NCBI GenBank assembly: GCA_963978545.1
Contig: OZ021732.1
Location: 67,594,328-67,658,327, forward strand
Origin: Linyphia triangularis
Lineage: Eukaryota > Arthropoda > Arachnida > Araneae > Linyphiidae
Direction of reading: 5' to 3'
DNA length: 64,000 bases
The position numbers and the translations under genes are program-made. Every line of letters starts with the position of its first letter. Within the stretch, counting starts at the first letter, position 1. The notes beneath the pieces were generated by a model, which made no database searches, had not been told where the DNA came from, and saw nothing but the letters and a program-made list of their open reading frames with translations. Positions 46,526 through 57,589 of this stretch are shown here, piece after piece.

Positions 46526-47693
46526 ATGCTGTTTAAAGGGGTTACAAAAGCAGATTTATACGAGATTGCGAAGGAATTATGTATAAAGACAATCGATAAT
46601 TTAACTGTTATTGAACTGGATGCTCTAATCAAGAACAATAACGAGTATATGAAAAATCCAACTTCGATGTAAGAACTTGCATCCACAATAATTGAAGAGC
46701 GCAAAAGTGAAAAATTGCACAATACTGAACTAGAAAAGTTAAAACTTCTGCGTGTGTCATCAGAATTAGAATTACAAAAGTTAAGAAATGAGTTATCAGA
46801 AAAGAAAAGTGCAGCGATTGAGCAAGAGGATACTGCTTTGGGCGTGACCATTGATTCGCTTTTAAATTTTTTTTTCAAGTTTTAACGAGCAAAGTTTCAA
46901 CTAAACCTGATAATTGGGGGTTCTTTTTTAATTCATTAGAGAGAGTATTTATAACAAAATGTGTGTTTGATAAATTTAAAGCAGAAATTTTATTAATATT
47001 ACTTGGAGATAGAGCTAATAATATCCTAACGTATATTTCTGATGACCCGAGTTTAATAATTATTCCAAATTTAAATCACAAAATGAATGCACTTCTATGC
47101 ATAAGTATCATAAATATACTTCTAATAAAGTATTGCTTGCGAATGTAAAAAGTAAAAAATGCAGTTACTGTGATAGCCATTTGCATGAGCATACTCTGCA
47201 AATATGTTTGGATAATTTTAAAAAGGCTCAGAAATACAGTAACGAAACTTATACCCGGTTCACAAGTCGTATGATAAATAGTTTTAATTATTATTTAAAA
47301 CTAAGAAATGTTGATGATTTTACAGGACTAAAATAATTAATGGTAGCAGATAAAATATTTCAAACATTAGATAAAGACACTGCAACTTACATTAGTATTA
47401 AACAAGGCAGTTCTTTTTTATCCCCAGTAAACCTATGTCAGGAATTAGACTTATATGCTTCGTCTAAGGGTAGAAACCCATCCTATACTTCTATGCATAA
47501 GTATCATAAATATAGTTCTAATAAAGTATTGCTCGCGAATGTAAAAAGTAAAAAATGCAGTTACTGTGATAGCCATTTACATGAGATTTATAAATGTGAT
47601 AGATTTTTGGGTTTAAATGTAAAGGAACAGGTTGAATTTGTTAAAAGGAGTAAACTAGATTTTAGGTGCTTAAAAACGCATTTAATTATTTAA
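46526..47693 (+). pseudogene. BEL/Pao gag, broken, with duplicated zinc knuckle
   Basis: From ATG 46,526 the frame has a charged, coiled-coil-like N-terminal part (EKLHNTELEKLKLLRVSSEL, then QKLRNELSEKK). A stop at about 46,670 and a shift at about 46,875 break it. The capsid-like middle resumes with VFDKFKAEILLILLGDRANN and later YTRFTSRMINSFNYYLKLR. A CX2CX4HX4C zinc knuckle (CSYCDSHLHEIYKC) follows at about 47,555-47,600. About 95 bases including most of the knuckle (47,095-47,190) are a second copy of 47,492-47,585 inserted ahead of the capsid middle. The long minus frame at 46,465-46,878 is the antisense shadow. Confidence 0.85.
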
Positions 47694-47718
47694 AAAAAAT
47701 TCTAAATAATCTTGCAAA

Positions 47719-49500
47719 ATGTGTCTAAAAAACCATAATTCATTGTTATGCTTTTATACACAGAGGGAGAGGGAATCGACTGCGTTTTATGCAGTCGCCA
47801 TAAATGAAACTCAAGTAGTTCCTTCTTCAAGTGCTAGAGATTTATTACCTAATGCAGCTGATTTTTTACCCGCGGATTCAATGAGTGGTAATCTTTTTGC
47901 GGGAACGAATTATAATAATTCGCAACAAATTGTCTTATTGAGTACAGTTATGTGTTGGTTGCAGGATTGTAATGGAGATCTGCATTTAGCAAGAGGAATT
48001 TTAGATAACTAGGGAGCTCTGCCTCCTGCTCGCTGACGCTCGCCAACCCCCTGGATTGCTATGCAATCCCCTTGGCTCGCTTTGCTCGCCTCAAAGCGAG
48101 GCATTTAAAATATGCCTTAGCAAAAAGCTATTCCAGCTGCCTAATGCCATGAAATTGAAAACGATTTGTTATTTATGAAGAGCCAGAATACTTGCCACGT
48201 CATTATCCTACTGCTGCCGAGACGCGTTATTCAGGGACAATGTGGCATCGTAGTAGAAATTTCTTGGAAAACAACAAAAATAAACAGTATCGTACATATA
48301 TTTAAAAGAGATCGGTTATTTCATTGAAAAACTAAAATTTACGGGCTGGTATCGTATGAAGCGCTAAAATAATTAAAGTTGTTTATCGAAATTTCTTAAC
48401 AAAGCAATCATATGTTCGCATAATCTTTTTTTGCGATACTTAGAAAATAAAATAAAACAGTGAAAGGCCAATTATCCGGCATTCAATCAACAGGAATTTT
48501 TTGAAAATCAAATTTGGCAAGAAAATTAGCCCTATTTCGCCAAATTTTTTTTTTTATTATTTCATATGAGATTTTGAAGTTGAGTGGGTGGTTTTATTCG
48601 TTATTTTGATAGTTTTCAATTCGTAATAGCTGAATTCGCACTGATTAGAAATGAATATAGTTTCAGATTTACTGCACAATGCCTCTTAGCGACTTTTTGA
48701 AAGTTTGCGATTTAACACTGAATGCAAGCAGGTGACCTCCGGAACATGTTCCAGCAGATAACTTTTCCGAAAAGTCTGCTTTATCAGAAATTTCAATCCA
48801 AAAGAAATATGCACATCTTCGATCTATTTATTCTTGCATCATCGTAACTGTTAAATCCATACATTTAAAATGGGCAATAATTTCTATCTGTAGGCTGTAA
48901 TAAGAAAAAAAAAATATAGCGAATCCAAGTTGTTGCTGTTGCCAGATGTATTAGTCAAATTTCAAAAGATATGTGATTGGCTGGATTGCTGAATTTGGAA
49001 ATTCATGCATAAAGTACATTTAGAAGATTTGTTTGAAGTCATTGCCATTCTGCTCACAGAAATACAGCCGAATTTGGACGTTACGCAAGAGAATTATATA
49101 TATTGATGATGCGTCTCAATGTAACTTTTTTACTAGAGAAATTGCTGATAAATTGAATTTAAAGAGAAAGAAACTAGATATTGTGGTATCAGGTTTAAAC
49201 GAGACTTGTTCTCAAATTAAATATAGTGTAACAACGCGATTAATTAATAGGTTAAAACTTTGAACATGATTTAACTTTTCTAATTGTCCCAAACATTATG
49301 AGTTGTACTCCAAATAAACCAATTAAAATTAATAGAATTGAGTTACCTAATGTAGAATTGGGGGATGAATGTTATAATGTTCCTGGGCGAGTGGATGTGT
49401 TAATTTCGTCGGAGATTTACTACACTCTAATTAGACCAGAACAAATTAGAATACCACATACAAATTTAACTCTGCAAATTCCGTGTTTGGGTTTATAGTA
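47719..49500 (+). pseudogene. BEL/Pao protease region, interrupted
   Basis: The frame at 47,719-48,012 ends VLLSTVMCWLQDCNGDLHLA followed by RGILDN, the approach to the retropepsin active site. The continuation DASQCNFFTREIADKLNLKR resumes at about 49,108, after a foreign insert. Further protease-linker sequence (PNVELGDECYNVPGRVDVLI, then RPEQIRIPHTNLTLQ) is at 49,345-49,490 in another frame. The split falls between the catalytic Asp and the conserved Ser-Gln that follows it, so no protease could be made. Confidence 0.85.
48013..49103. mobile_element. About 1.1-kb insertion in the BEL protease, class unknown
   Basis: The retroelement coding sequence stops at about 48,008 and resumes at about 49,104. 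The left end of the insert is GC-rich and hairpin-forming: GGATTGC.TAT.GCAATCC and CTCGCTTTG/CAAAGCGAG with CTCGCCT between them, with repeated GCTCGC strings. The rest is AT-rich and lacks frames with known motifs. No terminal inverted repeats were found. GATAAC before and GATGAT after the insert could be a degenerate target duplication. It may be a Helitron-type or otherwise non-autonomous element. Confidence 0.7.
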
Positions 49501-50150
49501 GCAGGAAGTGTTTATGAGTCCAATAAAAGTAAGGTACATTGTGCTTTATTTAAAGAACATGTAAATTTAGATAAAACATTACAAAAGTTCTGGGAAATGG
49601 AAAATGTCGAGCAGACAATTTAAAAAAATAAGGAAACTCAGATATGTGATGAGGAGTTTTTTGTTACGAGGGACATAGAAAAGATGTATAGGGCTATAAA
49701 AATACATCCTGAGCAAACACAACTTCTAAGAATCCTTTGGAAGGATGAACTTAAAGGTGATATAAAACCTTTGAACTCACCACAGTTAGTTACAGAACAA
49801 TATCAGCACCGTATTTGGCACAAAGAACGTTACATCAACTATCAAAAGATGAGGGGAAACAATATCCTCTCGCAGAGCCCGTGCTATTAAATAATTTTTA
49901 CAAGGACGATGTTTTGGGGGGATCTGATGATATAAACCGTGCGAAAGAAATCCGGTACCAACTAGCTGAGATTCTAAGCAATTGTGGCATGCCCTTACCC
50001 AAGTGGTGTGCTAATTTTCAACTAGAAAACAATAACACTGGAGAGTACACATTTGATGATTCTGGAGTTACTAAAACTCTTGGTGTCTTCTGGGAATCCA
50101 AAAAGGATTAACAAAAGGAGACCATTTTCACAAAGAGAACTGTGTTATCT
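49500..50150 (+). pseudogene. BEL/Pao reverse transcriptase, internally deleted
   Basis: ESNKSKVHCALFKEH-like linker sequence leads to TRDIEKMYRAIKIHPEQTQL (from 49,672). That is the first catalytic Asp region of a Pao-type reverse transcriptase (normally 'TADIEKMYRQI'). The N-terminal palm and fingers that should precede it, several hundred bases, are missing. TISAPYLAQRTLHQLSKDEG follows with a frame change, and then YKDDVLGGSDD at 49,899-49,931, the YVDD active-site box with Val replaced by Lys. Stops and shifts make it non-functional. Confidence 0.85.
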
Positions 50151-50154
50151 GTGA

Positions 50155-50800
50155 TTGCTCGACCCTCTAGGTCTGTGTGGACCTATTATTACCAGAGAAA
50201 AGGTGTTTTTTCAAAGACTCTGGATACTAAAAATATCATGGAGTGACCATTTACCTGAAAAAGAGGCAGGGTCGTGGCAAAAATTTCTCGACACTCTTCC
50301 GGTCATTAACAACATCCAGGTGGACCGCTGCATCGTCGTGGAAAGAGCTACTACAGTGGAGATACATGGGTTTGCTGATGCGTCAGAGAGTGCATTTGGT
50401 TGTGTTGTGTGTTGTCGGTCCAAAACAACGAGTGATGTGAAAGTAAAATTAGTTACAAGTAAGTCACGAGTGGCTCCATTCAAACGTCAAACGATCCCAC
50501 GTTTAGAGCTGAGTGCAGCAGTACTGCTTGCACAGCTAATGAATCGTGTTAAATTGTCTCTTCAGTATTGTGTTGATAAAATATATTTGTGGAGTGACTC
50601 CACAATTGTGCTTGCGTTGACAAATCAAAAATCTTTGCATATGAAAACATTTGTGGGTAACAGAGTAAGTAAAATTCAAAACCTTACAAATGTGAAAGAT
50701 TGTAGGCAGTTGTTGTTCAGAGTTGAATGCTGCTGATATTCTATCACGAGGTGTGAATGCCAAGCAACTCATGGAGAATAACATGTGGTTTCATGGACCA
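50155..50800 (+). pseudogene. BEL/Pao RNase H region
   Basis: The longest frame of the window (50,155-50,736, 193 codons) begins LDPLGLCGPIITREKVFFQR, the Pao connection motif 'DPLG...P....K...Q.LW'. It contains IHGFADASESAFG with the first RNase H Asp, PRLELSAAVLLAQLMNRV with the Glu, and KIYLWSDSTIVL with the next Asp. A frameshift near 50,715 leads into NAADILSRGVNAKQL, which carries the final acidic box. The catalytic acids are retained, so this is the least damaged domain. Confidence 0.9.
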
Positions 50801-51149
50801 GCATTTCTCCATGAAACAGAAGTTCTATACGACAGTGAGGTATTACATTCCTCATCACTTTCAAATGAATATAGTTGTGAGTTTAAAAAGAGTGATGGCA
50901 AAAATGATAAACACACAGTTTTATCTATAACAACACAAAAAATATTTGTTGATGATCTTCTTTCGATAACAAATGATTATCAAAAATAAAACGTTTATGT
51001 AGTTTTGTTTACAGGTTTTCATTCAACTGTAGGCACCCAATGGAGACAAGAGTGAAACCATTAACTTTGGAGAAGCGCACTGTAGGTGAAAACTGTATTC
51101 TTAAAAATGTGTAAGCAATAGAGTATCAAAATGAAATTTCTAATTTAAA

Positions 51150-52345
51150 GAAACAAATACAAATTTGAAGTATAAGTAAAATTAAATCTTTAAAACCATT
51201 TATAGATGACAAAGGTATTTTAAGAGTAGGTGGCAGACTGGGTAATTCAGCATTGAATTATAATAAAAAACATCCAATAATTTTGCCATCTTCTCACCTA
51301 CTTACTAAGTTGATAATTAAATATATTCATGAAAAAAATCTTCATATTGGTCCACAAGCATTATTGTGTTTTGTTCGTCAAAGATTCTGGCCTGTTAAAA
51401 GCAGAAGCCTTTGTATAAAAATAGTGCATGAATGTGTAATATGTGCAAAAGCTAAGCTTGTAATTTGTGAACAAATAATGGATAATTTACCCCGTGATAG
51501 AGTACAAAAAATTTATCCGTTCAATATTGCAGGGCTACACTTTTGCGGTCCATTTTTTATGAAGTATTAAAATCAAAGAAAGGGTATTTGTCATAAGATT
51601 TATGTTTGTATTTTTATTTGTTTTGTAACAAAAGCAGTGCATTTAGAATTAGTAAGTGTCTTAACTTCAGCTGCCCTAATAGCAACACTTAAAAGGTTTT
51701 TTGCTAGAAGAGGAAAAAGCGCTAAGTTATATAGTGATAATGCTACAAATAACGTTGGAGCCAATAATGAGTTAAAGAAATTGTTCAACTTTGCTAGTCA
51801 ACCAGATGAAAATTTGCAAATTATTTAGCAGATGGGAATATTTAGTGAAAGTTTCTTCCTCCAAAAGGGCCAAACTTTGCTGGGCAAGTAGAAGCAGCTG
51901 TTAAGTCATTTAAGCATCATTTAAAAAGAGTAGTAGGTAATGTAAAACTCACTTATGAAGAATTGTTAACTGTAATAAACCAAATTGAAGCAGTGTTAAA
52001 TTGCAGACCAGTATCTTCTGTACCTAGTGATGATTGTGAATTTGAAGTTCTGACAGCTGGTCATTTCCTTATTGGAAGACTACTTTATTCGGTTCCTGAA
52101 CAATCATTAAGGCAAAAATGGCATATTGATTATTTAAGTAATTTGTATCAGCTGTCAAAGTGGATGTTTAATAAAGATAATGTGTCTATTGGTTCAATTG
52201 TGTTAATAAAGGAGGACAATTTGCCTGTTTGTAAGTAGGTATTAGGAAAAATCCTTCAGGTTTTTCCAGGTAAAGATAACAAGGTAAGAGTTGTGTTAGT
52301 GAAAACACAACATGGGAATTTTAAACGTGCAATTTCAAAAATTTG
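51150..52345 (+). pseudogene. BEL/Pao integrase, broken
   Basis: GILRVGGRLGNSALNYNKKH and the HEKNLHIG...CVICAK zinc-binding HHCC region (51,215-51,450) open the domain. The core shows AGLHFCGPFF at about 51,530, where the family has an Asp at the His position, so the first catalytic residue is lost. AVHLELVSVLTSAALIATLK and YSDNATNNVGANNELKK (51,634-51,780) carry the second Asp. After stops and a shift, the 'PPKGPNF.G..EAAVKSFKHH' segment (about 51,860-51,930) has the third acid. INQIEAVLNCRPVSSVPSDD and VLTAGHFLIGR complete the C-terminal part. Confidence 0.9.
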
Positions 52346-52534
52346 ATTTTGCCAGTAAATACTTAATTACATTATGTTTTTTGATTTACTGTACTAAGTA
52401 GTGTATTAATTTCATTTATTTGAATAATATAGTTTTTAAGTATATTAGATACCATTTGCTATTTGAATTATTTTAAATCGTTAGTAAATTTATGAATTGT
52501 TTGATTAATGAATGTTAGTAAAACTATTCATAGG

Positions 52535-52781
52535 TGTGGAGAATGTTGAGTATTATAATGTATATGTAATGTCAGCTGTAAGATATACCACCAGAAAGCA
52601 GCACCTAATGGAAATACATGTTCATTTCTTAAGTGTAACTTTGAGCAAAGAGGGAGAATAAAATGAGAATTTAAGATGAACAGACGCTTGTTTTGTGGTG
52701 TTCTGTTCTTTTGCTCATAAAATGCATCTAAAAGCATGATATTAGATGCCGAGTCAACTAAATTAATTGAGAAGTAGAACA
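52535..52781 (+). repeat. 3' LTR of the BEL/Pao element, about 247 bp
   Basis: Starts TGTGGAGAATGTTGAG and ends GAAGTAGAACA. It is preceded by a weak purine tract only. Its match to the 5' LTR is described there. A minus-strand 84-codon frame over it is a shadow. Confidence 0.92.
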
Positions 52782-52784
52782 ATA

Positions 52785-53150
52785 ATTATAAGAAAGTTGT
52801 CTTTGAAATTTGCTCCTTTTTTTCACTGTTCCACATTGTCCACTAAAGTTCTTTGACCTTTACTATTTAAGAACTGACAGCCTATTTTCATAAAAGTTGT
52901 AACTAGCTAGGTACATTAAAGTGGTTATGTACTGTCTTATGAGGAGTTTTCGTCCCCATCTCAAAAACTATATAAGATACATGAAAATAGTCAGTTGTAA
53001 ATCAAAATCGTATCAGAAGTAAAAAATAATTTAGGCATACGAATGCTTTGAATAGAACGCGTAAAATGCTCGTCTATATTTGTTCGTGTTTCCTTTCTTG
53101 ATAACGTCTTGAAACATCACCACTGAAATGAGTCATTAAAACCTCCGAAG
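52785..53150. other. AT-rich sequence without recognisable gene
   Basis: Nothing recognisable between the BEL element and the hairpin at 53,153. Confidence 0.5.
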
Positions 53151-53152
53151 GA

Positions 53153-53211
53153 CAGGTAGGTCACCAACACCTTGGGATCTCTTTTATATCTTGCTGTTGG
53201 CGACCTACCTG
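53153..53211. repeat. 59-nt hairpin with 17-bp stem
   Basis: CAGGTAGGTCACCAACA pairs with TGTTGGCGACCTACCTG with one mismatch, around a 25-base loop. This size and shape are within reach of a small-RNA precursor or a snapped-back short element. There is no evidence of expression, and the stem is shorter than typical animal microRNA precursors. Confidence 0.6.
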
Positions 53212-53214
53212 TTG

Positions 53215-54095
53215 ATTGAGACTAATTGCTATTTACTGAGAAGCTTCGTTGCGTAACTGTGTAGGTAAACGTGAAAAAAAAAAAAAAAAAAAAGGTATTG
53301 CGTGTTTCATTTCAAGCATTCATTTGTATAAGGTGTAATTTTTTACTAAAACGAGACTGCTTAGCAGTTTTAAAATTGACTATTTTCGTGCATGCTAACT
53401 CCTCTATATAACTCAATGCGTGTAAAAAGCACCTAACAGGTGCATTTGTAATCCATTGCGTTTGGAAACTAAAAATAAATTGGAGCAAAGTGGAATTCAC
53501 AGGAAAAATGAAACATTATACGACTTTTAAATTATTCATTTCAACGAAAATTTAATGTATAACTATTAATTAATATTTCTATAAGAAATTTAATTATCAT
53601 TTTTGAAAAATCACGTTTTGATCAAAAACATTAGCCGTTTTGCATCTCCTTGTATGTGATCTATACTCAACTGCAAATAATCCTGCCGGTACCTATAAGT
53701 ATAGAATTTGTAAGTAATTAAAAAAAAAAAATACTATCATTTACACATCTTGATAAGCCCAGAGCATCAAATCGGTCACTTTTTGTAAAATCGAACTTAT
53801 GCTTCTTAAACGGTTCGTAAAAAAAACCTACGGGTATAGAACATCGCTCAACTTTCAATTACACTTTATAAATTCAAGACGCACGTCAAATTAGCTAAAT
53901 TGACGATATTTTTTTGTGATAATGATTGCGTTATTTCTCTTGTGTAAGAAGGAGGAACCTTCTTTAACCTTTTCGGGATGGAAGAACAATCGTTGATAAG
54001 TAAAGCTCAAGGGATGAGAACATTAAAGGCGTTATTTGTTGAACTTAGTAAACCTTTATATAAAAGTTTTACATCGTAGGTCATTCTACTCAAGA
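53215..54095. other. AT-rich sequence without recognisable gene
   Basis: No gene supported; A runs and weak frames only. Confidence 0.5.
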
Positions 54096-54099
54096 ATGA

Positions 54100-54245
54100 T
54101 GCCCCCCCCCCCCCCCTAGCCAGATACACAAATTTTTTTCTATAGCCCTTTTTTTGACTCATGACGTTTCAAAACGTATAGAAAATACATAAAAATTGTA
54201 TTTTTTACCGGATACAATACTTTCATTAGCGTATGTTAATACATA
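54100..54245 (-). repeat. Fragment of dispersed repeat family C
   Basis: Contains a 15-base C run (54,102-54,116). It then has ACGTTTCAAAACGT, and a TACAATACTTTCATTAGCGT block matching the start of family C copy 2 (59,285-59,390) on the opposite strand. A related fragment lies at 57,485-57,575. Confidence 0.5.
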
Positions 54246-54249
54246 TATG

Positions 54250-55620
54250 AATAATTTAAAGTAATAATTATATACTTTGAGTATTCAAACATCGGAAAAA
54301 TGGTTGAGTGAAAATAAATTATTTATATCGTAATCCACTACAAAAGTAAAAAGGTATTGTTATGAATTTTTCCGCTGAGGCAATGATGGCACAGTTTTTA
54401 AGATAAAAACCACTATTTATTCACTCTTCAAAGGCACAAAATTCATTCAAAGACAACAGTTTAATCACCCTCAAGCTTCAACACAAGCTTCAGTAAGAAC
54501 AACTTCGAATACAGCAATTATACAAGTTCACTCTAGTAGGTAAACAAAGCAATCAGCTCACATCGAAGTCCAAAGTCAATCCGAAAACTTTCCTGATCTC
54601 CAGTCTTATTTATACTTGGCGCGAGAGAACATTCGCGAAATTTCCAGCCAATTCGTCGGAAAAGAAACATCTCGAAATTTCTCGATTGCTTTAGGTGTTG
54701 CCATCTTTTTCGAACCTGTATAATCGCTGTTAATAAATAAAATAAAATAAAAATAAATTACAATAGAATTTTTAAATAATGCGTCACTATTTATACTATA
54801 TACAGACAATTTGTGAAACAGTATGGAAAAAACAAAAGAGCATAAAAACTGAAATTTTATGAAAAAAGAGTAATAAACTAGAAGAGTAAAAAGTATATCA
54901 ATAGTGCATTCATTCTTTTTTTGGTTAATAGTTTTTTTTCTTTTCTTTCATTTACACCTAAATACTAGAACAAAGACAATTCAGACTGTTGGATAAACTT
55001 ATTTTATTTAGTTGATCAAGTTCACCAAATGAGAGATTTTAAGTAATCTCTACCACCAATCATTACAAAGAATTAAATCCCAAATAAAAAATTAACAGAC
55101 GTCGTCGCCATGTAAATTAACATGAGATGTTTCGTTTTGCGTAAAACTACTTAAAAAAATCGATATTTTTTCTGCATTTCTTTATCAGGCTCTGTATGTA
55201 TGGTTGTTTGTATAAACGAACTTAGCACATAAACAGTTTTGAACGTAAATGGAAAAACAGGTAAATTTATTGACAAATAAAATGATTGGATTACATCATT
55301 GAAAATGCTGTTGCTTTGTATTGGGTTACTTTTTGTGAAATTACAAAACTATTGCAGTTGCCGTGGTTACAAAAAAAAAGTATGTTTGCCTTGATTACAA
55401 CAGGTTGTTCTAATAATTGCATATGAAGGCAGAGAACATTTATTTTCATTTGCATAGCAAAAATTTCCTACTCGTATTGTTTATTGCACATCACATGAAA
55501 AGGTGTTACAACTTCTAAATCGTAATTATTTTGGAGAGAACAAAAGGGATTGTGATATTTAGAAAATTAAAATCCATAGATAAAATATCGAGATATAAAA
55601 CAAAAAAAAACAAAAACAAA
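54250..55620. other. AT-rich sequence without recognisable gene
   Basis: No exon or element recognised. The block 54,560-54,730 is slightly less AT-rich (CGCGAGAGAACATTCGCGAA) but gives only a 67-codon minus frame without a motif. Confidence 0.45.
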
Positions 55621-55624
55621 AAAT

Positions 55625-55870
55625 ACGAAGGTTGTTCAATAAAGATTGCAGCTAATGCTACAAAATACTTATTTTACAAAGTTTAATTTTTTTTTAAGTA
55701 AAATTTTCTCCTTCAATAATGCAATGGATTTGTCCTATCGTTTCCTGTACTGAAGAAAGCCACTTTTTGATCCATTTTGAGATAATCGCTTCGAAATTGC
55801 CATTAAAGCCTTTACCGTTGCATTTCCATTATCAAAACTTACACCGCTTCAAGCCTTTTTTTTTAAAGTA
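55625..55870 (-). mobile_element. Possible mariner-like terminal fragment
   Basis: ACGAAGGTTGTTCAATAAAG resembles mariner terminal repeats of the 'GGTTGTTCAATAA' type. The following sequence, read on the minus strand, has the look of a mariner transposase C-terminal region but is badly eroded. No partner terminus was identified. Confidence 0.35.
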
Positions 55871-56736
55871 ATATTAATAATATGAATTTCTTCGTTTGTG
55901 TGTGTGTTGCGGTGGAGAACTATTTAACCCACTTGCCATCATCCAATTGATCTGAAATTTGGCAGGTAGACTCATTGTCGATGACATTTACATTGTATCA
56001 AGTTTTGGGGTCCTATCACTAAAAGGCCGCTTTTATACACGTGTTTATTATCGTATGTCAGATCCAAATACAAAGCCGTATTGAAGCACGTATAATTTGG
56101 GGCTGAAACCTTCCCCTGTTAAGGATGACAGCATATGATAAAGAAACCTGGAATTTCGATGTTTTTCAATCCTATATAGAAGTCCTCACTACCAGAGGTA
56201 GTCTTACATGGGAACGTATTAAACCTGGGAGCTTTACTTGGGAATTAAACTTACTTGGGAGGCTATTAAAAGTAATGAAATTATGAGATTTCATTGAGGA
56301 CTTCAGAGCGTGATCTTCAGTCGTGTATATGTTTTCAACGCAATCAGAAGTTTAGGTAAGTGGCTGGAGCCATCTTTCTCATGTCTAAAGCTAAAAGTAA
56401 AATTTTGTCGTTGACATTTTCGATGTTTAACTTTTTTTTATGGTTAAAAGTAATGAAAAAGGGTGATTAGATTAACTATGAAACTTGGACATCATTTCAC
56501 TGTTTTACCAATTGATACCTAGGAAAGATGGGAGTGAACCTATGAAGGGCTATTGTGCCGATAGAGTCAGATGGAAAATAATTGGAGAGACAGCCTTGGC
56601 CTGTAACAGGCTGTAGTGCTTGCGAAGAAGATACCCCGTGAACCACTATGCAATTCAAAATGGCCAGAAGGCGTACCAAGGGACACGTCAAGGCGGCTTA
56701 CCAAAGGACAATTATTTTAGGTCTTACTGACTTACC

Positions 56737-57032
56737 AAAGGACCAGAAATAGTGCGACCTTTTCCCAAAGCATCACCAAGAAAGATCACTGCAGCTGTAA
56801 ATACCAGGAAGGAGAAGCCTGTAGTACTGATTATACCTCCAGAAAAGGCTTCTTTGATAGGAACTTTAAAAAAGAGAGAAAGAGAGAGACAAAAAGTGCA
56901 AATTCAAAAATCAGGTATGGAAACAGAAGATAAAAAGCGCTGAAAACAATGATTTTATAATTTCTTCAGAAGGAAAGGAGTCTGGGGACTTCCTTCCTGA
57001 GGATGAATCATATGATGAGTTTTATATTTAGT
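56737..57032 (+). pseudogene. C-terminal remnant of a pogo/Tigger-like transposase
   Basis: The frame gives VRPFPKASPRKITAAVNTRK followed by PVVLIIPPEKASLIGTLKKR. It resembles the 'I.PFPKA.PRK...RKKGKS.ILTDTPEK' linker found at the C-terminus of pogo-like DDE transposases in arthropods (from memory). After a stop at 56,941 a second frame continues with an acidic segment FISSEGKESGDFLPEDESYD (frame offset). The DDE core is not visible upstream, so only the tail remains. Confidence 0.45.
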
Positions 57033-57445
57033 GCCGATAGTAATTTGGTAAAAAAAAAAAATCCTCTTTTTGTTTTTCGATAATATTGCACGATCTTTAG
57101 GATAAATGAGAAGGGATAGTCGTTGCTGGGTAATTCCCAAGAGAAAAAATTCTGTATTGAAGACATACTTTTTTTTTATCTAATTTTTACGGAAATTTTG
57201 GAATTAGGCATATATAGAACACCTTTTAAAAGTCATTACCCCGGCGATTTTGATCAAAATGGTTTGAGCCGTTTTATTTTTTACAAATGCTCAAAAACAT
57301 AAATTTTTCAAAAGCTACCTTATACGCAAACGCAACTTCGACGGAAGCCTTAATGACAGTACCCATGATCAGGAGGACTAACCCGTATACAAAAGTTGAA
57401 TATCTGTCGTAAACCATTATCCTGACCACAGAAATTTTTTAATTG

Positions 57446-57476
<31 letters not shown>

Positions 57477-57589
57477 GAAGCTCAGGACATTCTAAAATGT
57501 CCTAGAAAAAAAAAAAGAAAAAAAAAACATTCGAAAACTCTTTTTTTACCGAATGCAATACTTTCGTTACCATATCTCTATATACAATA

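Larger units (their letters stand above)
46159..52781 (+). mobile_element. BEL/Pao LTR retrotransposon, degenerate, 6.6 kb
   Basis: Two directly repeated LTRs bracket a primer site, gag and pol remains in BEL/Pao order: gag with zinc knuckle, protease, reverse transcriptase, RNase H, integrase. All frames carry stops or shifts. Part of the reverse transcriptase is deleted, a roughly 1.1-kb foreign insert lies in the protease, and a gag segment is duplicated. The LTRs differ at many positions, so insertion is old. The bases outside the LTRs (GTCGA and ATAAT) do not form the expected short target duplication, so a flank may be rearranged or the LTR edges may be off by a few bases. No envelope-like frame was seen. 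Confidence 0.93.

Noticed and set aside
46465..46878. 137-codon minus-strand open frame
   Set aside because: It is the antisense of the BEL gag coiled-coil region; the plus strand explains it fully.
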